From the NCBI RefSeq assembly GCF_039530225.1, contig NZ_BAAAOH010000001.1, forward strand, positions 2,170,001-2,234,000: a DNA stretch of 64,000 nt. Reading direction: 5' to 3'. Of this stretch, positions 25,834-34,090 are shown piece after piece (the first letter of the stretch is position 1; each line of letters begins with the position of its first letter). The notes below the pieces were generated by a model that made no database searches, was not told where the DNA came from, and saw only the letters and a list, made by a program, of their open reading frames with translations. The translations under genes and the position numbers were made by a program. The DNA is from Microbacterium pumilum (GTDB lineage Bacteria > Actinomycetota > Actinomycetes > Actinomycetales > Microbacteriaceae).

Positions 25834-26888
25834 GCGACTGGGGAGGAATCGCCTGGCTGGTCGTGCTGCTCGCGTTCAACGCGTTCTTCGTCGGCGCGGA
25901 GTTCGCCGTCATCTCGGCCCGGCGCTCCCAGATCGAGCCGCTCGCCGAGAGGGGCTCGCGATCGGCCAAGACGGCGCTGTACGCCATGGAGCACGCCACC
26001 CTCATGCTCGCGACCTCGCAGCTCGGCATCACGATCTGCTCGCTGCTGATCCTGAACGTCTCCGAGCCCGCCATCCACCACCTCCTGGCGGGTCCGCTGG
26101 GGCTGACCGGGCTCTCAGAGGCGGCGGTCGACGCGTTCGCGTTCATCGTCGCCCTCATCCTCGTCTCGTACCTCCACGTCGTGTTCGGCGAGATGGTGCC
26201 GAAGAACCTCGCGTTCTCGGTGCCCGACCGCGCGGTGCTGATGCTCGCGACTCCGCTGGTGTGGGTGTCGAAGCTGTTCCACCCGATCATCGTTTCGCTC
26301 AACTGGATCGCCAACGGCGTCGTGCGTCTGTTCCGCGTCGAGCCGAAGGATGAGGCGGCATCCACCTTCACCCTTGAAGAGGTGGCGACGATCGTCAATC
26401 AGTCGCGCATCGAGGGGGTGCTGAACGACACGTCGGGCACCGTGGCGGCGGCGGTCGAATTCACGGACAAGAAGGCGAAGGATGTCGCGGTGCCCCTCGC
26501 CGACCTCGTGACCCTGCCCGAGTCCGCGACCCCGGACGAGATCGAGCGTGCCGTCGCCAAGCACGGCTTCTCGCGCTACGTGATCGTCGACGGCGCGGGG
26601 CATCCGTTGGGGTACGTGCACCTGAAGGACATCCTCCAGGCGGCGGAAGGGCCGAATGCCTCGACCGACGTCGCGCGGCGGATCCCGTCGAAGCGGATCC
26701 ACGCCATGGTCCCGGTCCTTGACACGACCGACCTCGAGGACGGTCTCGCTCTGATGCGCCGTGCCGGCCGACACCTCGCCCAGGTGCGGAACTCCGCCGG
26801 CGAGACGACCGCGGTGCTCTTCCTCGAGGACATCATCGAGGAGCTTATCGGCGAAGTGCAGGATGCTACGCGTCGGGGGAGGCGCTGA
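25830..26888 (+). CDS. CNNM family transport protein, short form
   Basis: A 352-residue paralogue of the preceding gene. It has the DUF21 membrane domain (SQLGITICSLLILNVSEPAIHHLL; VVFGEMVPKNLAFSVPDRAVL) and two CBS repeats (DVAVPLADLVTLPESATPDEIERAVAKHGFSRYVIVD; LIGEVQDATRR at the end) but no CorC/HlyC domain, so it is shorter by about 90 residues. The two may form a heteromer. Start ATG overlaps the upstream stop (ATGA 25830-25833). Confidence 0.9.
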   Translation: MSDWGGIAWLVVLLAFNAFFVGAEFAVISARRSQIEPLAERGSRSAKTALYAMEHATLMLATSQLGITICSLLILNVSEPAIHHLLAGPLGLTGLSEAAVDAFAFIVALILVSYLHVVFGEMVPKNLAFSVPDRAVLMLATPLVWVSKLFHPIIVSLNWIANGVVRLFRVEPKDEAASTFTLEEVATIVNQSRIEGVLNDTSGTVAAAVEFTDKKAKDVAVPLADLVTLPESATPDEIERAVAKHGFSRYVIVDGAGHPLGYVHLKDILQAAEGPNASTDVARRIPSKRIHAMVPVLDTTDLEDGLALMRRAGRHLAQVRNSAGETTAVLFLEDIIEELIGEVQDATRRGRR

Positions 26889-26898
26889 CGAGCCCTTG

Positions 26899-27963
26899 TC
26901 AGCGCCGGGCGCGAACGTACTGCTTCGGCCAGTAGTCGATGTCGTCGCCGAGTTCGGATGCCGCGCGCAGCGCGTAGTGCGGATCGCGCAGCCACTCGCG
27001 GCCGGCCATGACAGCATCCGCGGATCCGTCCTTCAACACCTGTTCGGCCTGGGCGGCATCGTCGATCATGCCGACGGCGTTCACCGGCACACCGGCGACC
27101 TGGCGCACGTGCGCGGCGAGAGCCACCTGATAGCCCGGCCCGACGGTGAGCTGCTGGTGGGCGACGAGCCCGCCGCTCGAGATGTCGAAGAAGTCTGCTC
27201 CGCGCTCGGCGGCCCATCGCGCGACCGCGGCCGTCTCGTCGACACCCCACCCGGCGTCCGCCCAGTCAGAGGCCGAGAATCGCACGAACAGGGCGGCGTG
27301 CGGTGCTTCGGCCCGGACCGCATCCACGACCCGCAGCAGCAGCCGCGCGCGATTCTCGAGGGATCCGCCGTACGCGTCGTCGCGGTGGTTGGACAGCGGC
27401 GAGAGGAACTCATGGAGCAGGTAGCCGTGGGCGGCGTGGATCTCGATCACCTGGAAGCCGGCCTCGATCGCGCGACGCGCAGCAGCGCCGAAGTCGTCGA
27501 CGACCGCATCCACTCCGGGGATGTCGAGGGCGAGCGGCTCGGCGAACCCCTCGAACGCGATGGCGGAGGGGGCGACCGCGGGCCAGCCCCCCTCATGAGC
27601 TGAGACCGTGCCACGGCGGCCGGAGAAGGGCGACCACGTCGACGCCTTGCGTCCGGCGTGGGCGAGCTGGATGCCCGGTACCGCGCCGCGGGTGCGGATG
27701 CCCTGCACGATCGGGGCCCACGCGTCGCGATGCGCGTCGCTCCAGATGCCGGTGTCGTCGGGCGAGATCCGCCCCTCCGGTGAGACCGCCGTCGCCTCGG
27801 CGATGACGATGCCCGCGCCGCCCGACGCGAACTGGGTGAGGTGGGTGTGGTGCCACTCCTGCGGGAGGCCGTCGACCGCGCTGTACTGGCACATCGGCGC
27901 AACCCAGAGGCGATTGCGCGCGGTGATGCCGTTGATGGTCAGGGGAGTGAACAGCAGGCTCAT
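26899..27963 (-). CDS. NADH:flavin oxidoreductase, YqjM-type old yellow enzyme
   Basis: A 354-residue FMN TIM-barrel ene-reductase. It starts MSLLFTPLTINGITARNRLWVAPMCQYSA with the YqjM-type Cys in APMCQYS, then QLAHAGRKAS, EIHAAHGYLLHEFLSPLSNHRDDAYGGSLENRARL and ADAVMAGREWLRDPHY. It reduces activated C=C bonds with NADPH; the physiological substrate is not known. ATG 27963 has GGAG 8-11 nt upstream. It shares a 31-nt divergent gap with nnrD. Confidence 0.9.
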   Translation of the reverse strand: MSLLFTPLTINGITARNRLWVAPMCQYSAVDGLPQEWHHTHLTQFASGGAGIVIAEATAVSPEGRISPDDTGIWSDAHRDAWAPIVQGIRTRGAVPGIQLAHAGRKASTWSPFSGRRGTVSAHEGGWPAVAPSAIAFEGFAEPLALDIPGVDAVVDDFGAAARRAIEAGFQVIEIHAAHGYLLHEFLSPLSNHRDDAYGGSLENRARLLLRVVDAVRAEAPHAALFVRFSASDWADAGWGVDETAAVARWAAERGADFFDISSGGLVAHQQLTVGPGYQVALAAHVRQVAGVPVNAVGMIDDAAQAEQVLKDGSADAVMAGREWLRDPHYALRAASELGDDIDYWPKQYVRARR

Positions 27964-27994
27964 CGTGTGGGTGCTCCGCGGGTAGGGTGGCGCC

Positions 27995-28909
27995 ATGGCC
28001 GGGTCATGGACGCTCGCAGACGCCAGGGGCGTCCTTCGAAGCCCAACTGCGGCTGACGACAAGTATTCCCGAGGCGTCGTGGGCTTTCGCACCGGATCCG
28101 ACGCGTACCCCGGCGCCGCGGTCCTCGGTGTCGAGGCGGCCTGGCGCGCGGGCATCGGCATGGTCCGCTACCTGGGTCCCGACCGCGCGGCACAGCTGGT
28201 GCTGGCCCGTCGGCCCGAGACGGTGACCGCCGATGGCCGGGTGCAGGCATGGGTGATCGGGTCGGGGATGGTCCCCACGGCCCCTCCAGACGCCGATGAC
28301 GCGTCGCCCGGAGACTCTGGGCGCGTGGGCCCGACCGCCGCCAGGTCGGCGGCCGACACCGCGGCGCTGCGCGGCATCCTGTCGGGAGCGCAGCCCGTCA
28401 TCGTCGACGCGGGCGCCCTCGATCTCGCGGTCGGGGCACACGCGCCGCGGATCGTCACTCCGCACGCACGCGAGCACGCCCGCTTGCGGGAGCTGCTCGG
28501 ACTCGATCCTGCGTCGGCCGAGGACGACGATGGGCGTGCAGCCGTCGCGGCGCAGACGGCGGCCGCGCTCGGTGCGACCGTCGTGGTGAAGGGTGCCGTG
28601 ACGATCGTGGCGCAGCCCGACGGATGGGCGACACGCGTCACCGCCGGCACACCGTGGCTCGCGACCGCGGGCACCGGAGACGTGCTGGCGGGTGCCCTCG
28701 GTGCCGTCGTCGCAGCCGCGGAGGCGCGCCGGGAGGCGCAGGGCGAGGCGCACGGGCTCGGCGCGCTCGCCGCCACGGCGGTCTGGCTTCACGGACGGGC
28801 GGCGACACTCGCGGCAGGTGGGCTGGGTGCGGCAGGGGGGCCGATCACTGCGCTCGACGTCGCCGACGCGCTGCCGCTCGCTGTCGCCGAGGCCATCGCC
28901 GCTGAATGA
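27995..28909 (+). CDS. nnrD: ADP-dependent NAD(P)H-hydrate dehydratase
   Basis: A 304-residue ribokinase-fold repair enzyme that dehydrates damaged NAD(P)H hydrate. It has GVVGFRTGSDAYPGAAVLGVEAAWRAGIGMVRYLG near the N-terminus, IVTPHAREHARL, and the phosphate-binding catalytic segment PWLATAGTGDVLAGALGAVVA. The epimerase partner NnrE is not fused or adjacent. TAGGGT (27983-27988) sits 6 nt before ATG 27995, indicating leaderless mRNA. Confidence 0.9.
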   Translation: MAGSWTLADARGVLRSPTAADDKYSRGVVGFRTGSDAYPGAAVLGVEAAWRAGIGMVRYLGPDRAAQLVLARRPETVTADGRVQAWVIGSGMVPTAPPDADDASPGDSGRVGPTAARSAADTAALRGILSGAQPVIVDAGALDLAVGAHAPRIVTPHAREHARLRELLGLDPASAEDDDGRAAVAAQTAAALGATVVVKGAVTIVAQPDGWATRVTAGTPWLATAGTGDVLAGALGAVVAAAEARREAQGEAHGLGALAATAVWLHGRAATLAAGGLGAAGGPITALDVADALPLAVAEAIAAE

Positions 28910-28963
28910 CGGCGCGGAACGGACCGCAACGGGGACGCAATAAGCCGCGCTTAGGATGACAGG

Positions 28964-30181
28964 ATGTCGAGGCGGGGGTGGCTGTGGGTCGCGTTCGTCG
29001 TGGTGCATGCCGCGATCGCGATCTTCGGCTTCACTATGCCGAACCAGCCCATGGGCGATGTCTACTTCGTCTACGAGCCGTGGTCGCTCGCCGCGCTGCG
29101 GGGCGACGGCATCGTCGGGGTGACCTCGTCGTGGGTGTACCCCCAGCTCGCCCTCATCCCGATGGTCCTCGCGCACGGGCTGGAGTGTATCGCCGGGTAC
29201 GAAGTCGCCTGGGCGATCATGGTGACCGCTTTCAGCGCCCTCGGCTTCGCGGTGCTCGTCGGCCGGGGCCGGTCGCAAGGACGGTTCACCGCCGCGGCGT
29301 TCTGGCTGGCCTACACGGCGCTCCTCGGGCCGATCGCGATGTACCGGATCGATGCCGTGACGGTGCCGCTGGCGGTCGCGGGATGCCTGTGGCTCGTCGG
29401 TCGCCCCTGGCTCGCCTCGGCGCTGCTCGCCGTCGCGACGTGGATCAAGGTGTGGCCGGCCGCTCTGCTGCTGGCAGCCCTGATCGCGGTGCGTCGTCGC
29501 GGTGCTGTCATCGGGGGTGCTCTCGCCGTCAGCGCCGCGACCATCGTGGTCGTGGTGTTGCTGGGCGGAGGCGGGCACGTGTTCGGCTTCATCACCGATC
29601 AGGCCGATCGCGGCCTTCAGATCGAGGCGCCGGTGAGCATGGCGTACCTGTGGCTGGCCGTCGCGAAGGTGCCGGGCTCCTTCCTCTACTACGACCGTGA
29701 CCTCCTGACGTTTCAGGCGTCGGGGCCGGAGGTCGACGTCGTCATCGCGCTGATGACGCCATTGCTCGCCCTCGTCGTCTCGGCGATCGCGATCCTCGGC
29801 GTGGTCAAGCTGCGGCGAGGAGCGAGTTTCGCCGGGCTGTTCCCGCCGCTCGCCTTGAGCCTCGTGCTCGCGCTGTTCGTCGTCAACAAGGTCGGTTCGC
29901 CGCAGTACCTCACCTGGCTGATCGCGCCGATCGTGATCGGCCTGGTGATCGACCGCCGGCGCTGGTGGCGCCTCGCGACCGCGGCGCTCGCCGTGGCCCT
30001 GCTCACGCAGCTCAACTATCCGCTCCTCTACGGCTATCTCCTCATTTCGGATGCCGGCGCCGTCGCCGTGCTCACCGCGCGCAACCTGTTGGCGATCGCC
30101 CTCCTCGTCTGGTCGGTCATCAAACTCGCGAAGGTGCCGCAGCGGATGCGGCATCCCGTACCTCAGCCGACTCCCGCCTGA
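28964..30181 (+). CDS. GT87/DUF2029-type integral membrane glycosyltransferase
   Basis: A 405-residue protein with about ten membrane helices. The first extracytoplasmic loop after helix 1 contains MPNQPMGDVYFVYEPWSLAALRG, where a GT-C type catalytic Asp is expected (GDVYFVYEPW), and it later has TWIKVWPAALLLAAL and NKVGSPQYLTWLIAP, as in DUF2029/GT87 mannosyltransferases that use polyprenyl-phosphate sugars. The acceptor is unknown; mannolipids or cell-wall glycan are candidates. TAGGAT at 28952-28957 is 6 nt before the ATG. Confidence 0.75.
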   Translation: MSRRGWLWVAFVVVHAAIAIFGFTMPNQPMGDVYFVYEPWSLAALRGDGIVGVTSSWVYPQLALIPMVLAHGLECIAGYEVAWAIMVTAFSALGFAVLVGRGRSQGRFTAAAFWLAYTALLGPIAMYRIDAVTVPLAVAGCLWLVGRPWLASALLAVATWIKVWPAALLLAALIAVRRRGAVIGGALAVSAATIVVVVLLGGGGHVFGFITDQADRGLQIEAPVSMAYLWLAVAKVPGSFLYYDRDLLTFQASGPEVDVVIALMTPLLALVVSAIAILGVVKLRRGASFAGLFPPLALSLVLALFVVNKVGSPQYLTWLIAPIVIGLVIDRRRWWRLATAALAVALLTQLNYPLLYGYLLISDAGAVAVLTARNLLAIALLVWSVIKLAKVPQRMRHPVPQPTPA

Positions 30182-30209
30182 ACGACTCCCACTGAATCGG
30201 AGATCCCAC

Positions 30210-30539
30210 ATGCTCATCGCCTTCTCCGTCGCCCCGAGCGGCACCGGCGCGGCTGACGGCTCGGTGCACGACGCCGTGGCCGCGGCTGTCCGCGTTGTCC
30301 GCGACAGCGGGCTGCCACACCGCACCACGTCGATGTTCACCGAGCTCGAGGGTGAGTGGGACGAGGTCTTCGACGTCGTGAAGCGTGCCACCGACGCCGT
30401 GCTTCCGTTCGGCTCGCGGGTGTCCCTGGTGCTCAAGGCCGACATCCGTCCCGGCTACTCCGGCGAGATCGACGGCAAGGTCGAGCGGCTCGAAGAGGCG
30501 CTGGCGAATCCTGATCACGGCGATTCGGTGTCCGTCTGA
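30210..30539 (+). CDS. thiamine-binding MTH1187/YkoF-like protein
   Basis: A 109-residue ferredoxin-fold protein: MLIAFSVAPSG, VHDAVAAAVRVVRDSGLPHRTTSMFTELEGEWDEVFDVVKRATDAVLPFGSRVSLVLKADIRPG. The pattern (iaFSVaP, SGL-h-TTSMFTEIEGEWDEV) is that of DUF77/MTH1187 thiamine-binding proteins. The role in vivo is uncertain; it may sequester or sense thiamine. GGAG lies 8-11 nt upstream of the ATG. It lies 28 nt after the glycosyltransferase, so they may be co-transcribed. Confidence 0.85.
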   Translation: MLIAFSVAPSGTGAADGSVHDAVAAAVRVVRDSGLPHRTTSMFTELEGEWDEVFDVVKRATDAVLPFGSRVSLVLKADIRPGYSGEIDGKVERLEEALANPDHGDSVSV

Positions 30540-30594
30540 CGGGCAGCATCGAATCGATTCGACACGAGGCTCGCCGCAGCGCTAGCATGGCGGG

Positions 30595-31812
30595 GTGACC
30601 TCCTCGACCTCGAGGAGCGGCGCGGCGATGTGGGCGCTCCTCTCCCTCGCCATCGGCAGCTTCGGCATCGGCATGACCGAGTTCGTCGTCATGGGTCTGC
30701 TGCCCGACATCGCCCAGGACCTGCTGCCCGCCCAGTGGGCCGCCGATCAGGAGAGTGCGATCGCGCAGACCGGCTGGCTGATCTCGCTGTACGCGCTCGG
30801 CGTCGTCGTCGGTGCCCCGACCATCGCGGGGGCCGTCGCCAAATACCCACGGCATCGCGTCATGATCGGGCTCGCTCTCGCGCTGACCGTGTTCAATGCA
30901 CTCACCTTCGTCCTCCCCACCTTCGAACTGGTCGCGGCGTCGCGCTTCCTCGCGGGCCTGCCGCACGGTGCCTACTTCGGCATCGGCGCGCTCGTCGCGG
31001 CCGACATCCTCGGTCCGGGCAAGCGCGCCAAGGGAGTCGCCTTCGTGCTCACCGGCCTCACGATCGCGAACGTGGTCGGCGTTCCGCTCGGCACGTATCT
31101 GGGTCAGCAGGCCGGATGGCGCGCAGCCTTCGTCGTCGTCGCGGCGATCTTCGCGGCCGCCACGATCTGCATCGGGTTCTTCGTGCCGGAGCACGCCGGG
31201 GATCCGGTGCGGACGCTCCGTGCCGAGCTCGCGGTGTTCCGCATCGGCCAAGTGTGGCTGACCCTCGCGGTGGGTGCGATCGGCTTCGGGGGATTCTTCG
31301 CCGTGTACAGCTACATCGCCCCCGTGGTCACGGAGGTCGCGGGCTCGCCGCAGTGGGTCGTGCCGATCATCCTCGTGATCATGGGACTCGGGATGACGGC
31401 GGGCAACCTCACCGGAGGCGTGCTCGCCGACCGCGACCTCAGGCGGACGATGATCGGGGGATTCATCGCGCTGGCGATCGTGCAGAGCGCGCTCGCGCTC
31501 TCGGCGCAGGGGATCTGGGCGCTCGGTGTGTTCATCTTCGCCACAGGCTTCATCTCATCCGCGCTCAGCCCCGCCATCCAGACGCGTCTCATGGACGTCG
31601 CCGAAGACAATCAGTCCATCGCGGCTGCGCTGAACCACTCGGCGCTCAACATGGGCAACAGCCTCGGCGCTTTCCTCGGCGGAACCGTCATCGCGATCGG
31701 CTGGGGTTTCGTCGCACCGGCGTGGGTCGGCGTCGGCCTCGCCCTTGCGGGGCTCGCCCTCGCGATCGTCAGCCTCTCGCTGGAGCGTTCCCGCACACCT
31801 GTCGCCGTCTGA
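30595..31812 (+). CDS. MFS transporter, AraJ/Cmx-like exporter
   Basis: A 405-residue twelve-helix MFS protein. The N-terminal helix contains GSFGIGMTEFVVMGLLPDIAQDL, typical of DHA1 AraJ/YdhP-like exporters, followed by LISLYALGVVVGAPTIA and RFLAGLPHGAYFGIGALVA. These export sugars or drugs; the substrate is unknown. GTG 30595 is 6 nt after TAGCAT, a leaderless layout. Confidence 0.88.
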   Translation: MTSSTSRSGAAMWALLSLAIGSFGIGMTEFVVMGLLPDIAQDLLPAQWAADQESAIAQTGWLISLYALGVVVGAPTIAGAVAKYPRHRVMIGLALALTVFNALTFVLPTFELVAASRFLAGLPHGAYFGIGALVAADILGPGKRAKGVAFVLTGLTIANVVGVPLGTYLGQQAGWRAAFVVVAAIFAAATICIGFFVPEHAGDPVRTLRAELAVFRIGQVWLTLAVGAIGFGGFFAVYSYIAPVVTEVAGSPQWVVPIILVIMGLGMTAGNLTGGVLADRDLRRTMIGGFIALAIVQSALALSAQGIWALGVFIFATGFISSALSPAIQTRLMDVAEDNQSIAAALNHSALNMGNSLGAFLGGTVIAIGWGFVAPAWVGVGLALAGLALAIVSLSLERSRTPVAV

Positions 31813-31832
31813 CTCGGCCCTAGTCTGGTCGG

Positions 31833-32615
31833 ATGCCGGATACCCCGTCCTCCACCGAACAGGCGCTGCAGGCGATCGCCGATGCGGTCGGCGACGGGCG
31901 GCAACGGGTCGAATCCGACCTGTCGGACCCCGCGATTCCGGTCGCTGCGACTGTCGTGCTGCTGCGCAACGGCGGCGACGGCCTCGAAGTGCTCATGATC
32001 GAGCGGCCGGATCGCGGTTCGTTCGCCGGGGCGTGGGTGTTCCCCGGCGGAAAGCTCGAGCCGGGCGATCGTGAGCCGCCTGCCGACGCGTCGTCCGCCG
32101 GCAGCGCGACCGAGGAGGCGGACGCGCGACGCGCGGCGGTGCGCGAGACGTTCGAAGAGACCGGGCTCGAGCTCGCGGCATCCGCTCTCGTCACGGTGTC
32201 GTGCTGGGACCCGCCGCCGGGGCTTCCTCTTCGCATCCGCACCTGGTTCTTCGTCGTCGCGGCGCCGCCCGCGGAAGAGCTCCGGCTCCAACCCGGCGAG
32301 GCGGTCGCGTCCGAGTGGCTGCGCCCCGCCGACGCGCTGCAGCGCCACGCGCAGGGCGAGTTCACGCTGTATCCGCCGACCTGGGTGACTCTCTACGGCC
32401 TCAACGACGCCACTGATGTGGAGGCCGTGCTCGCGACGACGCGACTCGCCGCGACCCGCTCGTTCGAGACGCAGGTGCGGCGCGGACCATCCGGTCCGGT
32501 CTTCTACTGGCGGGAGGACGCCGAGTACGAGGGCGATCGGCCGGATGCGGCATCCGGCCCTCGCCACCGGCTCGAGGTCGGCGCGAGTCCATGGGTCTAC
32601 ACCTACCGACAGTGA
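31833..32615 (+). CDS. Nudix hydrolase with expanded Nudix box (NUDT19-like)
   Basis: A 260-residue Nudix protein. The box is interrupted: GGKLEPGD, then an insertion of about 18 residues, then ARRAAVRETFEETGLEL, as in NUDT19-like CoA/nucleotide pyrophosphatases. VVLLRNGGDGLEVLMIERPDRGSFAGAWVFPGG forms the preceding strands. Substrate not predictable; acyl-CoA is possible by family. TAGTCT lies 6 nt before the ATG. Convergent with metX, 31 nt apart. Confidence 0.85.
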   Translation: MPDTPSSTEQALQAIADAVGDGRQRVESDLSDPAIPVAATVVLLRNGGDGLEVLMIERPDRGSFAGAWVFPGGKLEPGDREPPADASSAGSATEEADARRAAVRETFEETGLELAASALVTVSCWDPPPGLPLRIRTWFFVVAAPPAEELRLQPGEAVASEWLRPADALQRHAQGEFTLYPPTWVTLYGLNDATDVEAVLATTRLAATRSFETQVRRGPSGPVFYWREDAEYEGDRPDAASGPRHRLEVGASPWVYTYRQ

Positions 32616-32646
32616 CAGCCCCCGCGACGATCGCGAACGTCGGGCT

Positions 32647-33852
32647 TCAGCTCTCGAGCAGCCGTCGCAGGTGCGCCCCGACCGCGTTCGTCTCGATGAG
32701 GAATCCGTCGTGCCCGAAGTCGCTCGACAGCACGACCGCGCGATCGCCGTCCAGGGCCGTGCGAATGCCTCGCGCGATGCGATGCTGCCCCTCGATCGGG
32801 AACAGCCGGTCGCTGTCGATCCCCAGGACGAGCGCGGTGGCGGTGACCCGGGCGAGAGCGTCCTCGACGCCGCCTCGATCGCGCCCCACATCGTGGGAGT
32901 TCATCGCCTCGACCAGGGTCATGTAGGAGTTCGCGTCGAATCGGCGGGTGAAGCGGTTGCCGTGGAAGTCGAGGTATGACTCGACCGCGAAGCGGCCGCC
33001 ATGCCCGAGAGGGCTCACCCCCGACTGCCACGAGCGCTGGAACCGCTGGTTGAGCTCGGTGGGCGACCGATAGTTCAGCAGCGCCATCCGGCGCGCGAGG
33101 GCGAGGCCTCGATTCGGCCCGTCGCCGTCCGCTGCGTCGTAGTACTCGCCCGCCTGGAATCGCGGATCGATGCGGATCGCCTCGAGCTGCACCGAGTTGA
33201 GGGCGATCTGGTCGGCGGTGTTCGACGGCGGAGCGGACAGCACCCCGACCCGCTCGACCCGATCCGGCAGCGCGATCGCCCACTCGAGGGCGTGCATGCC
33301 GCCCATCGAACCGCCCAGCACCGCTGCCCAGACATCGATCCCCAGCGCATCGGCGAGGCGTACCTGGGCGGCGACCTGGTCGCGGATCGTCAGATACGGA
33401 AATCGAGACGCCCACTCGTAGCCGTCGGGCCCGATGCTCGCGGGTCCTGTCGACCCCTGGCAGCCGCCCAGCATGTTCGGCGCGACGACGAACCACCGAT
33501 CGGTGTCGATGGGCGCGCCCTGGCCGACGACGTCTCCCCACCACCCCTCGGTCGGATGCCCCGGACCCGCCGAGCCGCACACGTGGCTGTCGCCCGTCAG
33601 CGCGTGAAGAACCAGGACGGCGTTGCTGCGTGTCGCGTTGAGCTCGCCCCACGTCTCGTACGCAAGGCGGTAAGCCGGAAGCTCCCGCCCGCCTTCGGTG
33701 CGGAACGCCCCGAAGGCGGCGAACTGCCGGTCGCCCACAGGGTCGCCATCACGCCATGCCCCCGTCGCCGGCGGTCGTCCGAGCAGCTGGCGGGCATCCG
33801 CCTCCGTCACCGGGGCCGAGGGCACGGTGTCTTCGGAGGTCTGCCAGTCCAT
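32647..33852 (-). CDS. metX: homoserine O-acetyltransferase
   Basis: An alpha/beta-hydrolase enzyme that acetylates homoserine for methionine synthesis. It shows YETWGELNATRSNAVLVLHALTGDSHV, the nucleophile elbow AVLGGSMGGMHALEWAI, catalytic Asp in GIDSDRLFPI and His in DFGHDGFLIE, close to the C-terminus. Two ATGs are nine bases apart (33861 and 33852); I prefer 33852 because GACAAT lies 7 nt before it. The product feeds MetY, encoded 3.7 kb upstream on the same strand but separated by accessory genes. Confidence 0.93.
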   Translation of the reverse strand: MDWQTSEDTVPSAPVTEADARQLLGRPPATGAWRDGDPVGDRQFAAFGAFRTEGGRELPAYRLAYETWGELNATRSNAVLVLHALTGDSHVCGSAGPGHPTEGWWGDVVGQGAPIDTDRWFVVAPNMLGGCQGSTGPASIGPDGYEWASRFPYLTIRDQVAAQVRLADALGIDVWAAVLGGSMGGMHALEWAIALPDRVERVGVLSAPPSNTADQIALNSVQLEAIRIDPRFQAGEYYDAADGDGPNRGLALARRMALLNYRSPTELNQRFQRSWQSGVSPLGHGGRFAVESYLDFHGNRFTRRFDANSYMTLVEAMNSHDVGRDRGGVEDALARVTATALVLGIDSDRLFPIEGQHRIARGIRTALDGDRAVVLSSDFGHDGFLIETNAVGAHLRRLLES

Positions 33853-33947
33853 GGGTCCCATTGTCGCGGCTTGCGGGGGGCGCTCGGTCGCGTGTTACAC
33901 CCGCGCGCGGTTCGTCGAGTCGGGCGTCCGGCCGATGTCCACGCGAC

Positions 33948-34016
33948 CGCGGTTGTTTGCGGCATCCGCTGCGTCGATCGGTGGCGCGGATGTCGCGGAG
34001 TGGCGCGGGTGTGGGG
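33948..34016 (+). repeat. REP-like palindromic repeat, copy 2
   Basis: Second copy of the 69-nt element at 23732-23800: CGCGGTTG, CATCCGC, 16-nt loop, GCGGATG, TGGCGCGG, colinear and without gaps. It lies just upstream of metX, at the edge of the inserted accessory genes. Confidence 0.55.
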
Positions 34017-34050
34017 TCGCGCGACTCGCGACACCGGTGGACCCGCGCGG

Positions 34051-34082
34051 GAACGCCGCCCGGATCGCTCCGGGCGGCGTTC
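34051..34082 (-). terminator. strong hairpin after the 763-residue gene
   Basis: A perfect 14-bp stem, GAACGCCGCCCGGA with TCCGGGCGGCGTTC, and a 4-nt loop, 8 nt beyond the stop of the minus-strand gene. There is no U tract, as is usual in this GC range. Confidence 0.7.
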
Positions 34083-34090
34083 CTCGAGCG

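Noticed and set aside
28004..30445. Minus-strand 800-codon open frame across nnrD and the glycosyltransferase gene
   Set aside because: Arg/Asp/His-rich low-information protein typical of antisense frames; both plus-strand genes have clear family motifs.
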